This document shows positions 50,569-58,961 of a stretch of 64,000 nt of DNA, piece by piece. The notes below the pieces were generated by a model. The model had not been told where the DNA came from, ran no database searches, and saw only the letters and a list, made by a program, of their open reading frames with translations. Location: contig DASQIH010000183.1 in assembly GCA_035631655.1 (NCBI GenBank), positions 6,443 to 70,442 on the forward strand. The letters are read 5' to 3'. The position numbers were made by a program, and so were the translations under genes. Position 1 is the first letter of the stretch; the number at the start of each line of letters is the position of its first letter. The DNA is from Gp1-AA122 sp035631655 (lineage in GTDB: Bacteria > Acidobacteriota > Terriglobia > Terriglobales > Acidobacteriaceae).

Positions 50569-52140
50569 TTGGCCTACGACGATTTGCGCGAATGGATTGC
50601 CGCCCTCGAGCGTGCGGGCGAACTGAAGAAAATCCGCACCGAGGTGGACCCGATTCTCGAAATCACCGAGATCACCGACCGGGTCAGCAAAGGCCGTTCG
50701 AAAAAAGACGGGGCGCTCGGCGGCGCTGCTCTTTTGTTTCAGAACATCAAAGGCCACCCCGGTGCGCAGGTGCTGATCAACCAGTTCGGGTCGGCGCGAC
50801 GTATGAATCTTGCGCTTGGCGTCGATTCGTTAGATGAAGTGTCCGAGCGTATCCGCGGCTTTATGGATGTGAAATCTCCACAGGGATTTCTCGACAAAGT
50901 GAAAATGCTGCCCATGCTGGCCGAGATGGGCAAGTTCTTTCCGAGAACGGTGTCCACCGGCTCGTGTAAGGAAGTCATTCGGCGCGACAATTTCTCACTG
51001 CTCTACTTCCCAGTTCTGCAATGTTGGCCGAAAGATGCTGGGAGGTTCATCACTCTCCCATGCGTGGTGACGCGCGATCCGAAAACCGGCAAACGGAATG
51101 TCGGGATGTACCGCATGCAGGTTTACGACGAGAAGACTGCGGGCATGCACTGGCAACGACAGAAGATCGGCGCAGAGCATTATCGCGAGGCTTTGCGGGC
51201 GGCGGCCAAGTCCGCCAGTCCGGCAGGATCGTCTGCAGCCGTGGACATCATGGCTCGAACTTCCGGCGGCGCACACCTGCCAGAAGGCGAGATGCCTTCG
51301 GGCAAGATGGAGGTCGCGGTCGCCATCGGAACCGATCCGGCAATTACTTTTTCAGCGATCGTTCCTGCACCGCCCGACGTCGAGGAGTACCTGATTGCCG
51401 GATTCTTGCGTCAGAAGCCGGTCGAGTTGGTGAAATGTGAGACGGTGGACCTGGAAGTCCCGGCCTCCGCGGAAATCGTTCTCGAAGGACATGTTCATCT
51501 CGACGAGTTGCGCACGGAAGGTCCCTTCGGAGACCACACCGGGTTCTATTCCCTCGAGGACCAATACCCAGTGTTCCACGTGTCCTGCATCACCCACCGC
51601 AAGGATCCCATCTACGCGACGACCATAGTCGGTAAGCCTCCCATGGAAGATGGCTGGATGGGGAAAGCGGTCGAACGCATCTTTCTGCCCTTGATGAAGC
51701 TCACCATCCCGGAGCTCGTGGACATCAATCTGCCGCTGGAAGGCATCTTTCATAACCTGATGATCGTCTCCATCAAAAAGTCTTACCCCGGGCAGGCGCG
51801 TAAGGTGATGAATGCGATCTGGTCGCTTGGCCAAGCGATGTTCACCAAGTGCATTGTCGTGGTGGATGAAGACGTGAACGTGCAGGATATAGGCGAGGTT
51901 ACGCTGAAGGCTCTGAATCATATTGACCCCGAACGCGACATCCAATTCACGCTCGGCCCCGTGGACTCACTCGACCACGCCTCACGCCTGCCCGATTACG
52001 GTTCGAAGATGGGGATTGACGCGACGCGCAAGTGGTCGAGCGAAGGCTTTAGTCGTCCCTGGCCCGATGAAATCGTCATGGATGCTAAAACCAAGGCGCT
52101 GGTGGATAAGAAATGGAAGGAATTGGGGCTGGCTGATTGA
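50569..52140 (+). CDS. UbiD family decarboxylase
   Basis: A 523-residue prenylated-FMN-dependent decarboxylase/carboxylase-type enzyme. Typical stretches are Y-D-D-L-R-E-W-I near the start, I-T-L-P-C-V-V-T-R-D-P (about 160), the metal/flavin region with G-M-Y-R-M-Q-V and H-W-Q-R, E-x-P-F-G-D-H-T-G-F-Y (about 320) and H-R-K-D-P-I-Y-A-T-T-I-V-G-K-P-P-M-E-D. It may be the ubiquinone/menaquinone-route UbiD or a related aromatic decarboxylase; no ubiX is seen in the window. I chose the TTG at 50569 because GGAGGAG sits just before it; upstream codons would run through the promoter. Confidence 0.92.
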   Translation: MAYDDLREWIAALERAGELKKIRTEVDPILEITEITDRVSKGRSKKDGALGGAALLFQNIKGHPGAQVLINQFGSARRMNLALGVDSLDEVSERIRGFMDVKSPQGFLDKVKMLPMLAEMGKFFPRTVSTGSCKEVIRRDNFSLLYFPVLQCWPKDAGRFITLPCVVTRDPKTGKRNVGMYRMQVYDEKTAGMHWQRQKIGAEHYREALRAAAKSASPAGSSAAVDIMARTSGGAHLPEGEMPSGKMEVAVAIGTDPAITFSAIVPAPPDVEEYLIAGFLRQKPVELVKCETVDLEVPASAEIVLEGHVHLDELRTEGPFGDHTGFYSLEDQYPVFHVSCITHRKDPIYATTIVGKPPMEDGWMGKAVERIFLPLMKLTIPELVDINLPLEGIFHNLMIVSIKKSYPGQARKVMNAIWSLGQAMFTKCIVVVDEDVNVQDIGEVTLKALNHIDPERDIQFTLGPVDSLDHASRLPDYGSKMGIDATRKWSSEGFSRPWPDEIVMDAKTKALVDKKWKELGLAD

Positions 52141-52216
52141 ACGGATGGCCGTTGCCACGGGCCAATGACAGCCGACCCCGACTGACAATTGACGGGCCCG
52201 CAGGCAGCCGCGTAGA

Positions 52217-52296
52217 GGCGCAAGCATAAAGCCCATGGCGTGAGCCATGGGTCAATTCGTAGCCGTCTGTTCCAGCCCGGTACGGGCGAAAGAATT
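52217..52296. repeat. REP/REPIN-like element, left copy (inverted)
   Basis: It carries AAAGCCCATGGCG...CCATGGGTC and CCCGGTACGGGCGAAAGAAT. Read on the minus strand it aligns along its length with the right copy at 52771-52860. It ends at the transposase stop codon. Confidence 0.75.
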
Positions 52297-52772
52297 AGTT
52301 CCCGATGTGCCTGTCATCGTACACAATCCCGTTTTTCCGCAGGAAGGCGATAAATTCGTCCTGGAAAGATCTTGTCTTATGGTGTTCCTCCTGTTCCGCA
52401 ATGTATTTGGTGACGGCTGCGATGTTAGAGGTGCTCACACTGAAAGCTCCGTAACCGGTCTGCCAGGCAAAATCCTTGTGCTCAGACCACCTCTCGTAAA
52501 TCCACCGGGATGAATTTGTCTTCAGGACGCGGGCAATTTCGGATATTGAACGCGGAGGTGGAACCCGGACCAGCATGTGCATGTGGTCTGCCGTGCCATT
52601 GACGATTAGAGCGACTCCGTTCAGTTCACGAATGATTCCACCGAGGTAAGCGCACACATCATTCTTCTTCTCCGCACACATCATTATTCTTCATCTCCGA
52701 TGTGATGAACGGCCGGCGTTGCCTTGTACTGAAAATTAGATGAATGAGGATGTGTGAGGAGGTATGCGCCAT
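52295..52772 (-). pseudogene. REP-associated tyrosine transposase (IS200-like), broken by a tandem duplication
   Basis: Read from the ATG at 52772 the frame gives M-A-H-T-S-S-H-I-L-I-H-L-I-F-S-T-R, the usual N-terminus of IS200/REP-associated (RAYT) transposases. It reaches a premature TGA inside a tandem duplication (units of 25 and 22 nt, about 52646-52694). The next frame continues with C-A-Y-L-G-G-I-I-R-E-L and the catalytic parts: HUH-type D-H-M-H-M-L-V and Tyr in V-T-K-Y-I-A-E-Q-E-E-H-H, ending at 52295. Removing one unit restores about 150 residues. Inverted REP elements flank it on both sides, and its ribosome binding site (GGAGGGGCGAAAG) lies in the right copy. Confidence 0.85.
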
Positions 52773-52860
52773 TTCTTTCGCCCCTCCGGGGCTGGTTCAG
52801 AGACTCGCAGCATACCCACGGCTTGCGCCATGGGCTTTATTCTTTCGCCGCTTCGCGGCT
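52771..52860. repeat. REP/REPIN-like element, right copy
   Basis: Contains the hairpins GCCCCTCCGGGGC and CCCACGGCTTGCGCCATGGG and the tail CGCCGCTTCGCGGC. It is the inverted partner of 52217-52296; a diverged copy lies at 24225-24270. Confidence 0.75.
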
Positions 52861-53075
52861 TTCGCTGTCGACAGGTTCACTCTCTCCATAAGAAACCGCC
52901 GCTTCGGTTTTCCGGACCAGTGTCGGCATAGATGCGCCGACGTGTCTGTGATAGGTGAACACCGGGATTGGTTAGTGAGGAAGTCTTGAAAATGAGAGGT
53001 CCAGCGACAGTCGAGCCACAATCACGAATCTCGAGCTTCAGTGCTCGTCCATCTACAGTCCCGTCGCCGTTTCGA

Positions 53076-53081
53076 TATACT
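53076..53081 (+). promoter_or_regulatory. -10 element upstream of nuoI
   Basis: TATACT, 13 nt before the ATG at 53095, so any transcript from it has a leader of at most about 7 nt. No -35 match. The rest of the 52861-53094 gap holds no gene that I can support. Confidence 0.4.
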
Positions 53082-53094
53082 GATACTTAGATCT

Positions 53095-53625
53095 ATGCCT
53101 ATCCTGAAAGACATTGCGGCCATTGCTAAGGGGATGTCAGTGACATTTCGGGAGATGTTCCGGCCCACGATCGTGGAGAACTACCCCAAGGGGCCGGGTC
53201 CTTTGAAGGGAGCCAAGTTTCAGGAACGATACCGGGGCGTGCACGTTCTGCAGCGTGACGAAAACGGCTTGGAAAAATGCGTGGCCTGCTTTCTTTGTGC
53301 GGCAGCCTGCCCCTCCAACTGCATCTACATCGAGGCGGCGGAGAATACTGCCGAGCACCGGGTGAGCGGGGCTGAGCGCTATGCCAAGGTCTACAACATC
53401 GACTACAACCGCTGCATCTTCTGTGGTTATTGCGTGGAGGCTTGCCCCACGGATGCGATCACCCACGGCCACGGGTTTGAGCTAGCAACTTTCAATGCCA
53501 GCAATCTGGTGTATCGCAAAGAGCAGATGCTGGCCCCCGTGCCAGCGCATTTAGGAGCCAACGCAGTATTCAATCAAGCTGAGGTAAGGGGCGGGGCGCC
53601 GGCAGTAGTTGCGCCAGGAGAATAA
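53095..53625 (+). CDS. nuoI: NADH-quinone oxidoreductase subunit I (orphan)
   Basis: A 176-residue 8Fe ferredoxin-type subunit of complex I. Both clusters are complete: C-V-A-C-F-L-C-A-A-A-C-P (about 60-71) and C-I-F-C-G-Y-C-V-E-A-C-P (about 105-116), with the typical N-terminal F-R-P-T-I-V-E-N-Y-P and inter-cluster Y-N-I-D-Y-N-R. In complex I it carries clusters N6a/N6b between NuoG and NuoB. No other nuo gene is adjacent, so it is either a scattered complex I gene or an extra copy. I chose the ATG at 53095; the longer frame starts in the promoter region. An intrinsic terminator follows. Confidence 0.9.
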   Translation: MPILKDIAAIAKGMSVTFREMFRPTIVENYPKGPGPLKGAKFQERYRGVHVLQRDENGLEKCVACFLCAAACPSNCIYIEAAENTAEHRVSGAERYAKVYNIDYNRCIFCGYCVEACPTDAITHGHGFELATFNASNLVYRKEQMLAPVPAHLGANAVFNQAEVRGGAPAVVAPGE

Positions 53626-53655
53626 GAACTTCGAAAGTGCGATCTAGAAGATTTG

Positions 53656-53683
53656 CGCCGGTCCCGCAGCGGGCCGGCGTTTG
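53656..53683 (+). terminator. terminator after nuoI
   Basis: A nested stem: CGCCGG (53656-53661) with CCGGCG (53674-53679), inner CCCGC/GCGGG, followed by TTTGT. Confidence 0.75.
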
Positions 53684-53702
53684 TGCATGAAGGCGGTCGT
53701 GG

Positions 53703-53787
53703 GTCATTGGTCTTTGGTCGTCGGCTTATATAGAGTGAGATTGTTCCGCGACCCAGGGCTAAAGACCAACGGCCAAAGACCAGTGAC
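53703..53787 (+). repeat. long inverted repeat in the metH leader
   Basis: The arms 53703-53724 and 53766-53787 match at 19 of 22 positions as reverse complements (core GGTCTTTGG / CCAAAGACC), with a 41-nt loop. The right arm ends 6 nt before the metH ATG, so in RNA it would hide the ribosome binding region. The arms resemble a dispersed GGTCTTTGGTC-type repeat. Confidence 0.6.
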
Positions 53788-53793
53788 GGGCTA

Positions 53794-56700
53794 ATGTCTG
53801 ACTTCCTCAAAGCCGTGCAGGAGCGTGTCGTCATCTACGACGGCGCGATGGGAACGAATATCCAGTTCCGCAGCCCGAGTGTGGATGATTTTTGGGGCAA
53901 AGAAGGGTGCAACGAACTGCTGGTGCTGAGCCGTCCCGACATTATCAAGGACATTCACGCGTCATTTCTCTCGGTTGGGTGCGACGTAGTCGAGACCGAC
54001 ACTTTTGGTGCCACCCGCGTTGTGTTGGCCGAGTATGACCTGCAGGATAAGGTTGCCGAACTGAACATTGCGGCGGCTCGGATTGCGCGGGAGGTTGCCC
54101 AGCAGTTTTCGACTAAAGAAAAGCCACGCTTTGTCGCCGGCTCGATTGGACCTACCACCAAGCTGCCTTCTCTGGGACACATCAAGTTCGATGACATAGC
54201 AGCCGCCTATGAAGAGCAAGCTGTGGCGCTGATCGAAGGCGGGGTGGATGTTCTCCTGATCGAGACCTGCCAGGACCTGTTGCAAGCCAAGGCCGCTGTG
54301 GTTGGGATTTTCGATGCCATGCAGAAGGCAGGGAAGCGGCTTCCGGTCACGGTTCAAGTGACACTTGAAGCCACCGGCACCATGCTGCTGGGTACCGAAA
54401 TTGGGGCTGCACTAACAGCGCTCGAGCCGTTTGACATCGATATTCTCGGCATGAACTGCGCGACCGGCCCGCGTGAGATGAACGATGCAGTGCGATATCT
54501 AAGTGTCAATTCAACGAAGAACATCTCCGTGCTGCCTAACGCGGGCCTGCCAGAAAACGTCGGTGGACGGGCCGTATACAAGCTGAAACCGCAGGAACTC
54601 GCTGAGTTTCACGAGCATTTCATCGCAGACTATGGTGTGCGCATCGTGGGCGGCTGCTGCGGCACCACTCCGGAGCACCTCAAAGCCGTGGTCGAGACCG
54701 TCGCCGGACTGGAGCCCGCAAAGCGAGAGGTGAAGCCCATCGCGGCGGCATCCAGCGCGTACACATCGATTCCGCTCGATCTCGATCCGAAGCCTCTCAT
54801 CGTGGCGGAGGAAATGAACACCACGACGCGCGTGGAGCATTTCCGCAACCTGGTTAGAGGGAAGAAATACGACGATATTCTGGCGCTTGCGAAAAAGCTG
54901 GTGAACGATGGTTCGCACATGCTGGATCTGTGCTGCGCTATCGTGGGCGAAGACGAAAAGGGCTACATTACCTCGATCTTGGAAAAAATTGCCACACGCG
55001 TGCCCGCGCCGATCCTGGTGGATTCCACCGAAGCGGACGTGGTTGAAGAGGCGCTCAAGCGCATACCCGGCAAGGCGATCATCAATTCCATCAACTTGGA
55101 AGATGGCGAGAAGCGCACGTCCAAAGTTCTACCCATGGCCAAGAAGTTCGGGGCGGCTGTGATCGCTCTTACGATCGATGAAGACGGAATGGCTTTGACC
55201 GCCGAGAAAAAAGTTGCCATCGCCAAGCGCATTTTCGATCTGGCTACGAAGAAATACGGAATCCGCCCGGTGGACTTGATTTTCGACGCGCTGACTCTGC
55301 CGATCTCAACCGGGCAGGAAGAGTATCGGACGGCAGGCATCGAGACGCTCAAGGCAGTGAAAGGAATTAAGGAGCAACTGCCCGACGTAAAGACGATCCT
55401 GGGTGTCAGCAACATTTCGTTTGGGTTGGACGCCTACCCGCGGCGCGTGCTCAACAGCGTGTTTATGCACGAGGCGGTCAACAATGGTCTCGACATGGCC
55501 ATTGTCAACTACACGAAAATCTATCCCTTATACAAAATCCCTCAGGAAGAAGTTGAACTCGCACGCAAGCTGATTTTCCGGGACGCGTCGGACGGCGATC
55601 CCCTGCAGCGCTACATGCAGCACTTTGCAGGGATGAAGGGGAAACCGCAGGCATCCACGACTGCACACGTGGAATCGCTCTCGGTGGATGACAAGCTGAA
55701 GTTCGCCATCATCAATGGAGAGAAGTCGGTCGGCGAAGGTGGGCAGAAAAAAACTCTGGAACAGTTGCTGGAAGATGCCTTACAGCAATACTCGCCGCTG
55801 GACTTGATCAACACGGTGCTGCTGGACGGGATGCGTACGGTAGGCGAGTTGTTCGGCGCGCGCAAGATGCAATTGCCGTCGGTGCTGGATTCTGCGGGTG
55901 TGATGAAGCAGGCGGTTGCCTACCTTGAGCCGAAGATGGAGAAGAAGACGAGTTCGCAGAAGGGCACTATTGTGCTCGCGACAGTCAAAGGCGATGTGCA
56001 CGATATCGGCAAGAATCTGGTGGACATTATTCTCAGCAACAACGGCTACAAGGTGGTGAATCTGGGAATCAAGCAACCGGCAGATACGATCATCAAGGCA
56101 GCGCAGGAACAGAAGGCGGACGCCATCGGGCTGAGCGGACTGTTGGTCAAGTCCACGCTGGAGATGAAGTACGTGCTGCAGGACCTGCATCGCCTGCAAC
56201 TCGAATTTCCGGTGATTTGTGGGGGAGCAGCACTTACGCGCAAGTATGTCGAAGACGATTTGCGGCGCGAGTACAACTCGGGAGTTTTCTACGCCGACGA
56301 TGCCTTCGCGGGGCTGCACATCATGGAAGACTTGATGTCGTCTGACGGGCAGCGGCAGACGCGGTTGCAGGAAGGGAAGACCGTCAAGGAATACGCCAAG
56401 GCGGTGGCCGTGGACGAGGAGACCGGTCCGGTCTTCGTGCAACGCAGCGCTGTGGTAAGCGATGCACCCGACATTCCGCTGCCACCATTCTGGGGGGTGC
56501 GGGTGCGCAAAGACTACGACCTGCGCGAGATTTTCCAGTACATCAACGACACGGCGCTGTTCAAGAATCAATGGCAGCTGAAGACGGCTTCGCAGGAAGA
56601 TTATCTCCGGCTTGTGGAAGCTAAGTTCCGGCCGATCAAGAGGAAATTGGAAGAAGAAGTCATCGCGAGCAGATTATTTGAGCCCAAAGTCGTTTACGGA

Positions 56701-57303
56701 TATTTTCCATGCCAGAGCGAAGGGAATGACGTGATTGTGTATGAGCCCGGTCCGTGTGGGGACAGGCGCCCTTGCCCATCCGGGCCGAGCGACGCTCGGC
56801 AAGAAATGCTACGCTTCAATTTTCCCCGGCAGAAAGAAGGGCGGCGGCTGTGCATCTCGGATTTCTTCGCTCCTAAGAAGTCGGGAAACATGGATGTGCT
56901 CGGATTGTCGCTAGTCACGATTGGGTCGAAGGCGTCGGTGGAAACACAAAGGCTTTTTGAAGGCGGCGAGTACACGAAATATCTATACCTGCACGGGCTG
57001 AGTGTTGAGACCGCCGAGGCTCTTGCCGAGTACCACCACAAGAAGATGCGCCAGGAGCTCGGCATTGCGGGCGATGACTCGCCGCATATTCGCGATCTCT
57101 TCCACCAGAAATATCGCGGATCACGCTACTCATTTGGGTATCCCGCGTGCCCCAATCTCGAAGACCAAACGAAACTCTTTGCCTTGCTGCATCCGGAGGA
57201 AGCGGTGGGAGTGCGGCTGACCAGCGGCTTCCTGCTGGACCCGGAACAGTCGACCTCCGCGATTGTGGCCCACCATCCTGCAGCCAAATATTTTGTAGTG
57301 TAG
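53794..57303 (+). CDS. metH: cobalamin-dependent methionine synthase
   Basis: A 1169-residue enzyme transferring a methyl group from methyltetrahydrofolate via cobalamin to homocysteine. Domains: homocysteine-binding barrel (about 1-310; zinc ligands in M-N-C and G-G-C-C-G-T-T-P-E-H), pterin-binding barrel (about 335-605; D-S-T-E-A, G-V-S-N-I-S-F-G-L), cap and B12 domain (about 640-870; D-V-H-D-I-G-K-N with lower ligand H736), and reactivation domain (about 890-1169; R-P-A-like G-Y-P-A-C-P). In the last domain, residues 989-1003 are encoded by two adjacent palindromic hairpins, inserted between Y-G-Y-F-P-C...V-Y-E-P and L-R-F-N-F-P-R-Q. All catalytic motifs are intact. Confidence 0.95.
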   Translation: MSDFLKAVQERVVIYDGAMGTNIQFRSPSVDDFWGKEGCNELLVLSRPDIIKDIHASFLSVGCDVVETDTFGATRVVLAEYDLQDKVAELNIAAARIAREVAQQFSTKEKPRFVAGSIGPTTKLPSLGHIKFDDIAAAYEEQAVALIEGGVDVLLIETCQDLLQAKAAVVGIFDAMQKAGKRLPVTVQVTLEATGTMLLGTEIGAALTALEPFDIDILGMNCATGPREMNDAVRYLSVNSTKNISVLPNAGLPENVGGRAVYKLKPQELAEFHEHFIADYGVRIVGGCCGTTPEHLKAVVETVAGLEPAKREVKPIAAASSAYTSIPLDLDPKPLIVAEEMNTTTRVEHFRNLVRGKKYDDILALAKKLVNDGSHMLDLCCAIVGEDEKGYITSILEKIATRVPAPILVDSTEADVVEEALKRIPGKAIINSINLEDGEKRTSKVLPMAKKFGAAVIALTIDEDGMALTAEKKVAIAKRIFDLATKKYGIRPVDLIFDALTLPISTGQEEYRTAGIETLKAVKGIKEQLPDVKTILGVSNISFGLDAYPRRVLNSVFMHEAVNNGLDMAIVNYTKIYPLYKIPQEEVELARKLIFRDASDGDPLQRYMQHFAGMKGKPQASTTAHVESLSVDDKLKFAIINGEKSVGEGGQKKTLEQLLEDALQQYSPLDLINTVLLDGMRTVGELFGARKMQLPSVLDSAGVMKQAVAYLEPKMEKKTSSQKGTIVLATVKGDVHDIGKNLVDIILSNNGYKVVNLGIKQPADTIIKAAQEQKADAIGLSGLLVKSTLEMKYVLQDLHRLQLEFPVICGGAALTRKYVEDDLRREYNSGVFYADDAFAGLHIMEDLMSSDGQRQTRLQEGKTVKEYAKAVAVDEETGPVFVQRSAVVSDAPDIPLPPFWGVRVRKDYDLREIFQYINDTALFKNQWQLKTASQEDYLRLVEAKFRPIKRKLEEEVIASRLFEPKVVYGYFPCQSEGNDVIVYEPGPCGDRRPCPSGPSDARQEMLRFNFPRQKEGRRLCISDFFAPKKSGNMDVLGLSLVTIGSKASVETQRLFEGGEYTKYLYLHGLSVETAEALAEYHHKKMRQELGIAGDDSPHIRDLFHQKYRGSRYSFGYPACPNLEDQTKLFALLHPEEAVGVRLTSGFLLDPEQSTSAIVAHHPAAKYFVV
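56760..56800. repeat. double palindrome inserted in frame in metH
   Basis: A decayed hairpin GGACAGGCG-CCC-TTGCCCATCC (56760-56781), two bases, then a perfect GCCGAGC-GAC-GCTCGGC (56784-56800). The second stem equals the one at 8036-8052. It codes for part of a P-C-G-D-R-R-P-C-P-S-G-P-S-D-A-R-Q segment. Confidence 0.85.
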
Positions 57304-57328
57304 ACAGCAATAGGCACCGCAGCCGGAC

Positions 57329-57670
57329 TCAGGTGCATATAGAAAGGGGCGGACACTCGACGCCTGATCCTTCGCAGGCTTTACGCCTGCTCAGGATGAC
57401 GACCCTTCCGAACACGAGCTCAAAACCGTCAGCAACAAGATCCTCGAACAACCGCCATGCTTCACCGGTTACTCCGTCCGGCAATTTATTGCTACCCGTC
57501 GTGAGTAAATTGCTTTCATACTCCGGAGCCAGCGCCCTGCATGACGGGACACCACCTCCGAGTGCATCCAGGAAATCTGCCCATCCAAGCTGCAGCTGTG
57601 TCGCCGTAGCGCCCACCATGACCAAAGATCTGCCCTCTCGCCCGGCAATCCTCGTAAATGCACCGCTCAT
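57329..57670 (-). CDS. hypothetical protein with repeat-encoded C-terminus
   Basis: A 113-residue ORF from the ATG at 57670. Residues about 1-88 read like an ordinary soluble protein (M-S-G-A-F-T-R-I-A-G-R-E-G-R, W-A-D-F-L-D-A-L-G-G-G, W-R-L-F-E-D-L-V-A-D-G-F-E-L). Residues about 91-103 come from a dispersed repeat (57363-57400). I recognise no family and see no good ribosome binding site. It could be an artefact lying on the opposite strand of a decayed + strand gene. Confidence 0.3.
   Translation of the reverse strand: MSGAFTRIAGREGRSLVMVGATATQLQLGWADFLDALGGGVPSCRALAPEYESNLLTTGSNKLPDGVTGEAWRLFEDLVADGFELVFGRVVILSRRKACEGSGVECPPLSICT
57363..57400. repeat. dispersed CTTCG...GGATGAC-type repeat
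   Basis: GATCCTTC, hairpin GCAGGC-TTTAC-GCCTGC, then TCAGGATGAC. It is related in form to the repeats near 6125 and 6318. Confidence 0.6.
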
Positions 57671-57695
57671 GTCAGGCGAAACGGCTCGGTCATGA

Positions 57696-57917
57696 ATCGT
57701 TACTTCGGTTCCCTTGCGGGAAGAGGGGTATGAGTTGGTGCCGGTTGTGACCGTGTTTTCGGCCTTATCCGCGGCCTGCATCGTTATGCTTACCGCACTT
57801 GCCAGCAAACATCCTCTGCGAGGGGGGATTGCCGTGGGTCTCGCAACAGAGATCGGTCCTGGTGAAATCTATGGAGCAGCGCTGGAGCGCGCTTATCGAT
57901 ATTGTGCAATTGGGTAG
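57696..57917 (+). pseudogene. C-terminal remnant of a cyclase-like/hypothetical protein
   Basis: The frame from after a stop at 57693-57695 gives a piece of about 73 residues with A-L-S-A-A-C-I-V-M-L-T-A-L and H-P-L-R-G-G-I-A-V-G-L-A-T-E-I-G-P-G-E-I-Y-G-A-A-L-E-R-A-Y. I recognise this conserved segment from the C-terminal part of larger bacterial proteins with a nucleotide-cyclase-like fold. Upstream no matching N-terminal part remains in any frame that I can see, and the natural continuation after A-Y-R is lost. So it is likely a truncated remnant. Confidence 0.4.
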
Positions 57918-57957
57918 ATAGGCATGCTGCCTCCTTATTCGGTAACCTCAGTGAGAG

Positions 57958-58902
57958 CTAGGCAACTTTCAGCACTATCTTGCCACGAGCGTGGCCGGTC
58001 TCATTGAGTTCGTGAGCCTGTCGGGCTTCGGACAGCGGCAGCACCTTCTCGACCATTGGCTTGATTTTCCCCGAATCAACCAGTGTTGCCAGTTCAGCCA
58101 AGAGGGAGGAACCTCCCTGTGCGGATAAGAAGGCGGAGCGCACATCATGTTTTTTGGCCTCTTCTACCGAGGGTGGGCCAACAATCGAAACCAGAATCCC
58201 ACCTTTCTTTAAGGTCTTCCACGAACGCTTCTGCGTTTCTCCCCCGATAGGATCAAACACAACGTCCACGTCGTGCACCACATCTTCGAATCGCGTTTTC
58301 TCGTAATCGATCGGTTCGTCCACTCCCAAGTCCCGCAGAAATGCCTGATTTCGGGTGGAGGCTGTCCCGATTACGTGCGCTCCCTTCCACTTTGCGAGTT
58401 GAACGGCAAAACTGCCCACGCCGCCGGCCGCGCCATGAATCAATACTTTCTGGCCTTCCTTCAGGCCAGCGGTGTCAAATAGTGCCCGCCATGCTGTAAC
58501 CGCCCCGACAGGAATCGTAGTTGCGTGCACGTGGTCAATGGACTTCGGCTTGAGCGCCGTTTCTGTTTCCTTCGCCACCACGTATTCCGCGTAAGCGCCG
58601 TAACCGTGGGCGGTAACATCCGGGCGGGCGTAGACTTCATCGCCCTTTTTAAATTTCGTGACACCGGAACCCACTACCTCGACAACACCGGAGACGTCCC
58701 AGCCCGGAATGAATGGCATCGGGAGCGGAATGTAATCTTTCATGTAGCCTGCCCGAACTTTCCAGTCGATGGGATTCACCGAAGCAGCATGGACCCTGAT
58801 CAGTAGTTCACCGGAACCGGGTGTCGGGCGCGGGGCATCCTCGAACCGGAGCACTTCCGGCCCGCCGTAGTTGTGGACTCGCACTGCTTTCATGTTTTCC
58901 AT
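57958..58902 (-). CDS. NADP-dependent oxidoreductase (quinone reductase-like, MDR family)
   Basis: A 314-residue medium-chain reductase without the catalytic zinc ligands, as in quinone oxidoreductases. The N-terminal GroES-like domain contains H-A-A-S-V-N-P-I-D-W-K-V-R-A-G-Y and G-W-D-V-S-G-V-V. The Rossmann domain has V-L-I-H-G-A-A-G-G-V-G-S-F-A-V-Q-L-A. It reduces quinones, enals or similar with NADPH. I chose the ATG at 58902 (M-E-N-M-K-A-V), 9 nt after AAGGAG. It is followed by no co-directional gene; the luciferase-domain gene lies upstream on the same strand, 59 nt away, and may share a transcript. Confidence 0.9.
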   Translation of the reverse strand: MENMKAVRVHNYGGPEVLRFEDAPRPTPGSGELLIRVHAASVNPIDWKVRAGYMKDYIPLPMPFIPGWDVSGVVEVVGSGVTKFKKGDEVYARPDVTAHGYGAYAEYVVAKETETALKPKSIDHVHATTIPVGAVTAWRALFDTAGLKEGQKVLIHGAAGGVGSFAVQLAKWKGAHVIGTASTRNQAFLRDLGVDEPIDYEKTRFEDVVHDVDVVFDPIGGETQKRSWKTLKKGGILVSIVGPPSVEEAKKHDVRSAFLSAQGGSSLLAELATLVDSGKIKPMVEKVLPLSEARQAHELNETGHARGKIVLKVA

Positions 58903-58961
58903 TTCGCACATCTCCTTGGGAAATTTCAACGTTCAGGTTGGTTCATCAAGTCCGTTGGTAT

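Noticed and set aside
53627..53793. Cobalamin riboswitch before metH
   Set aside because: No B12-box-like sequence is present and the gap is too short once the nuoI terminator is subtracted.
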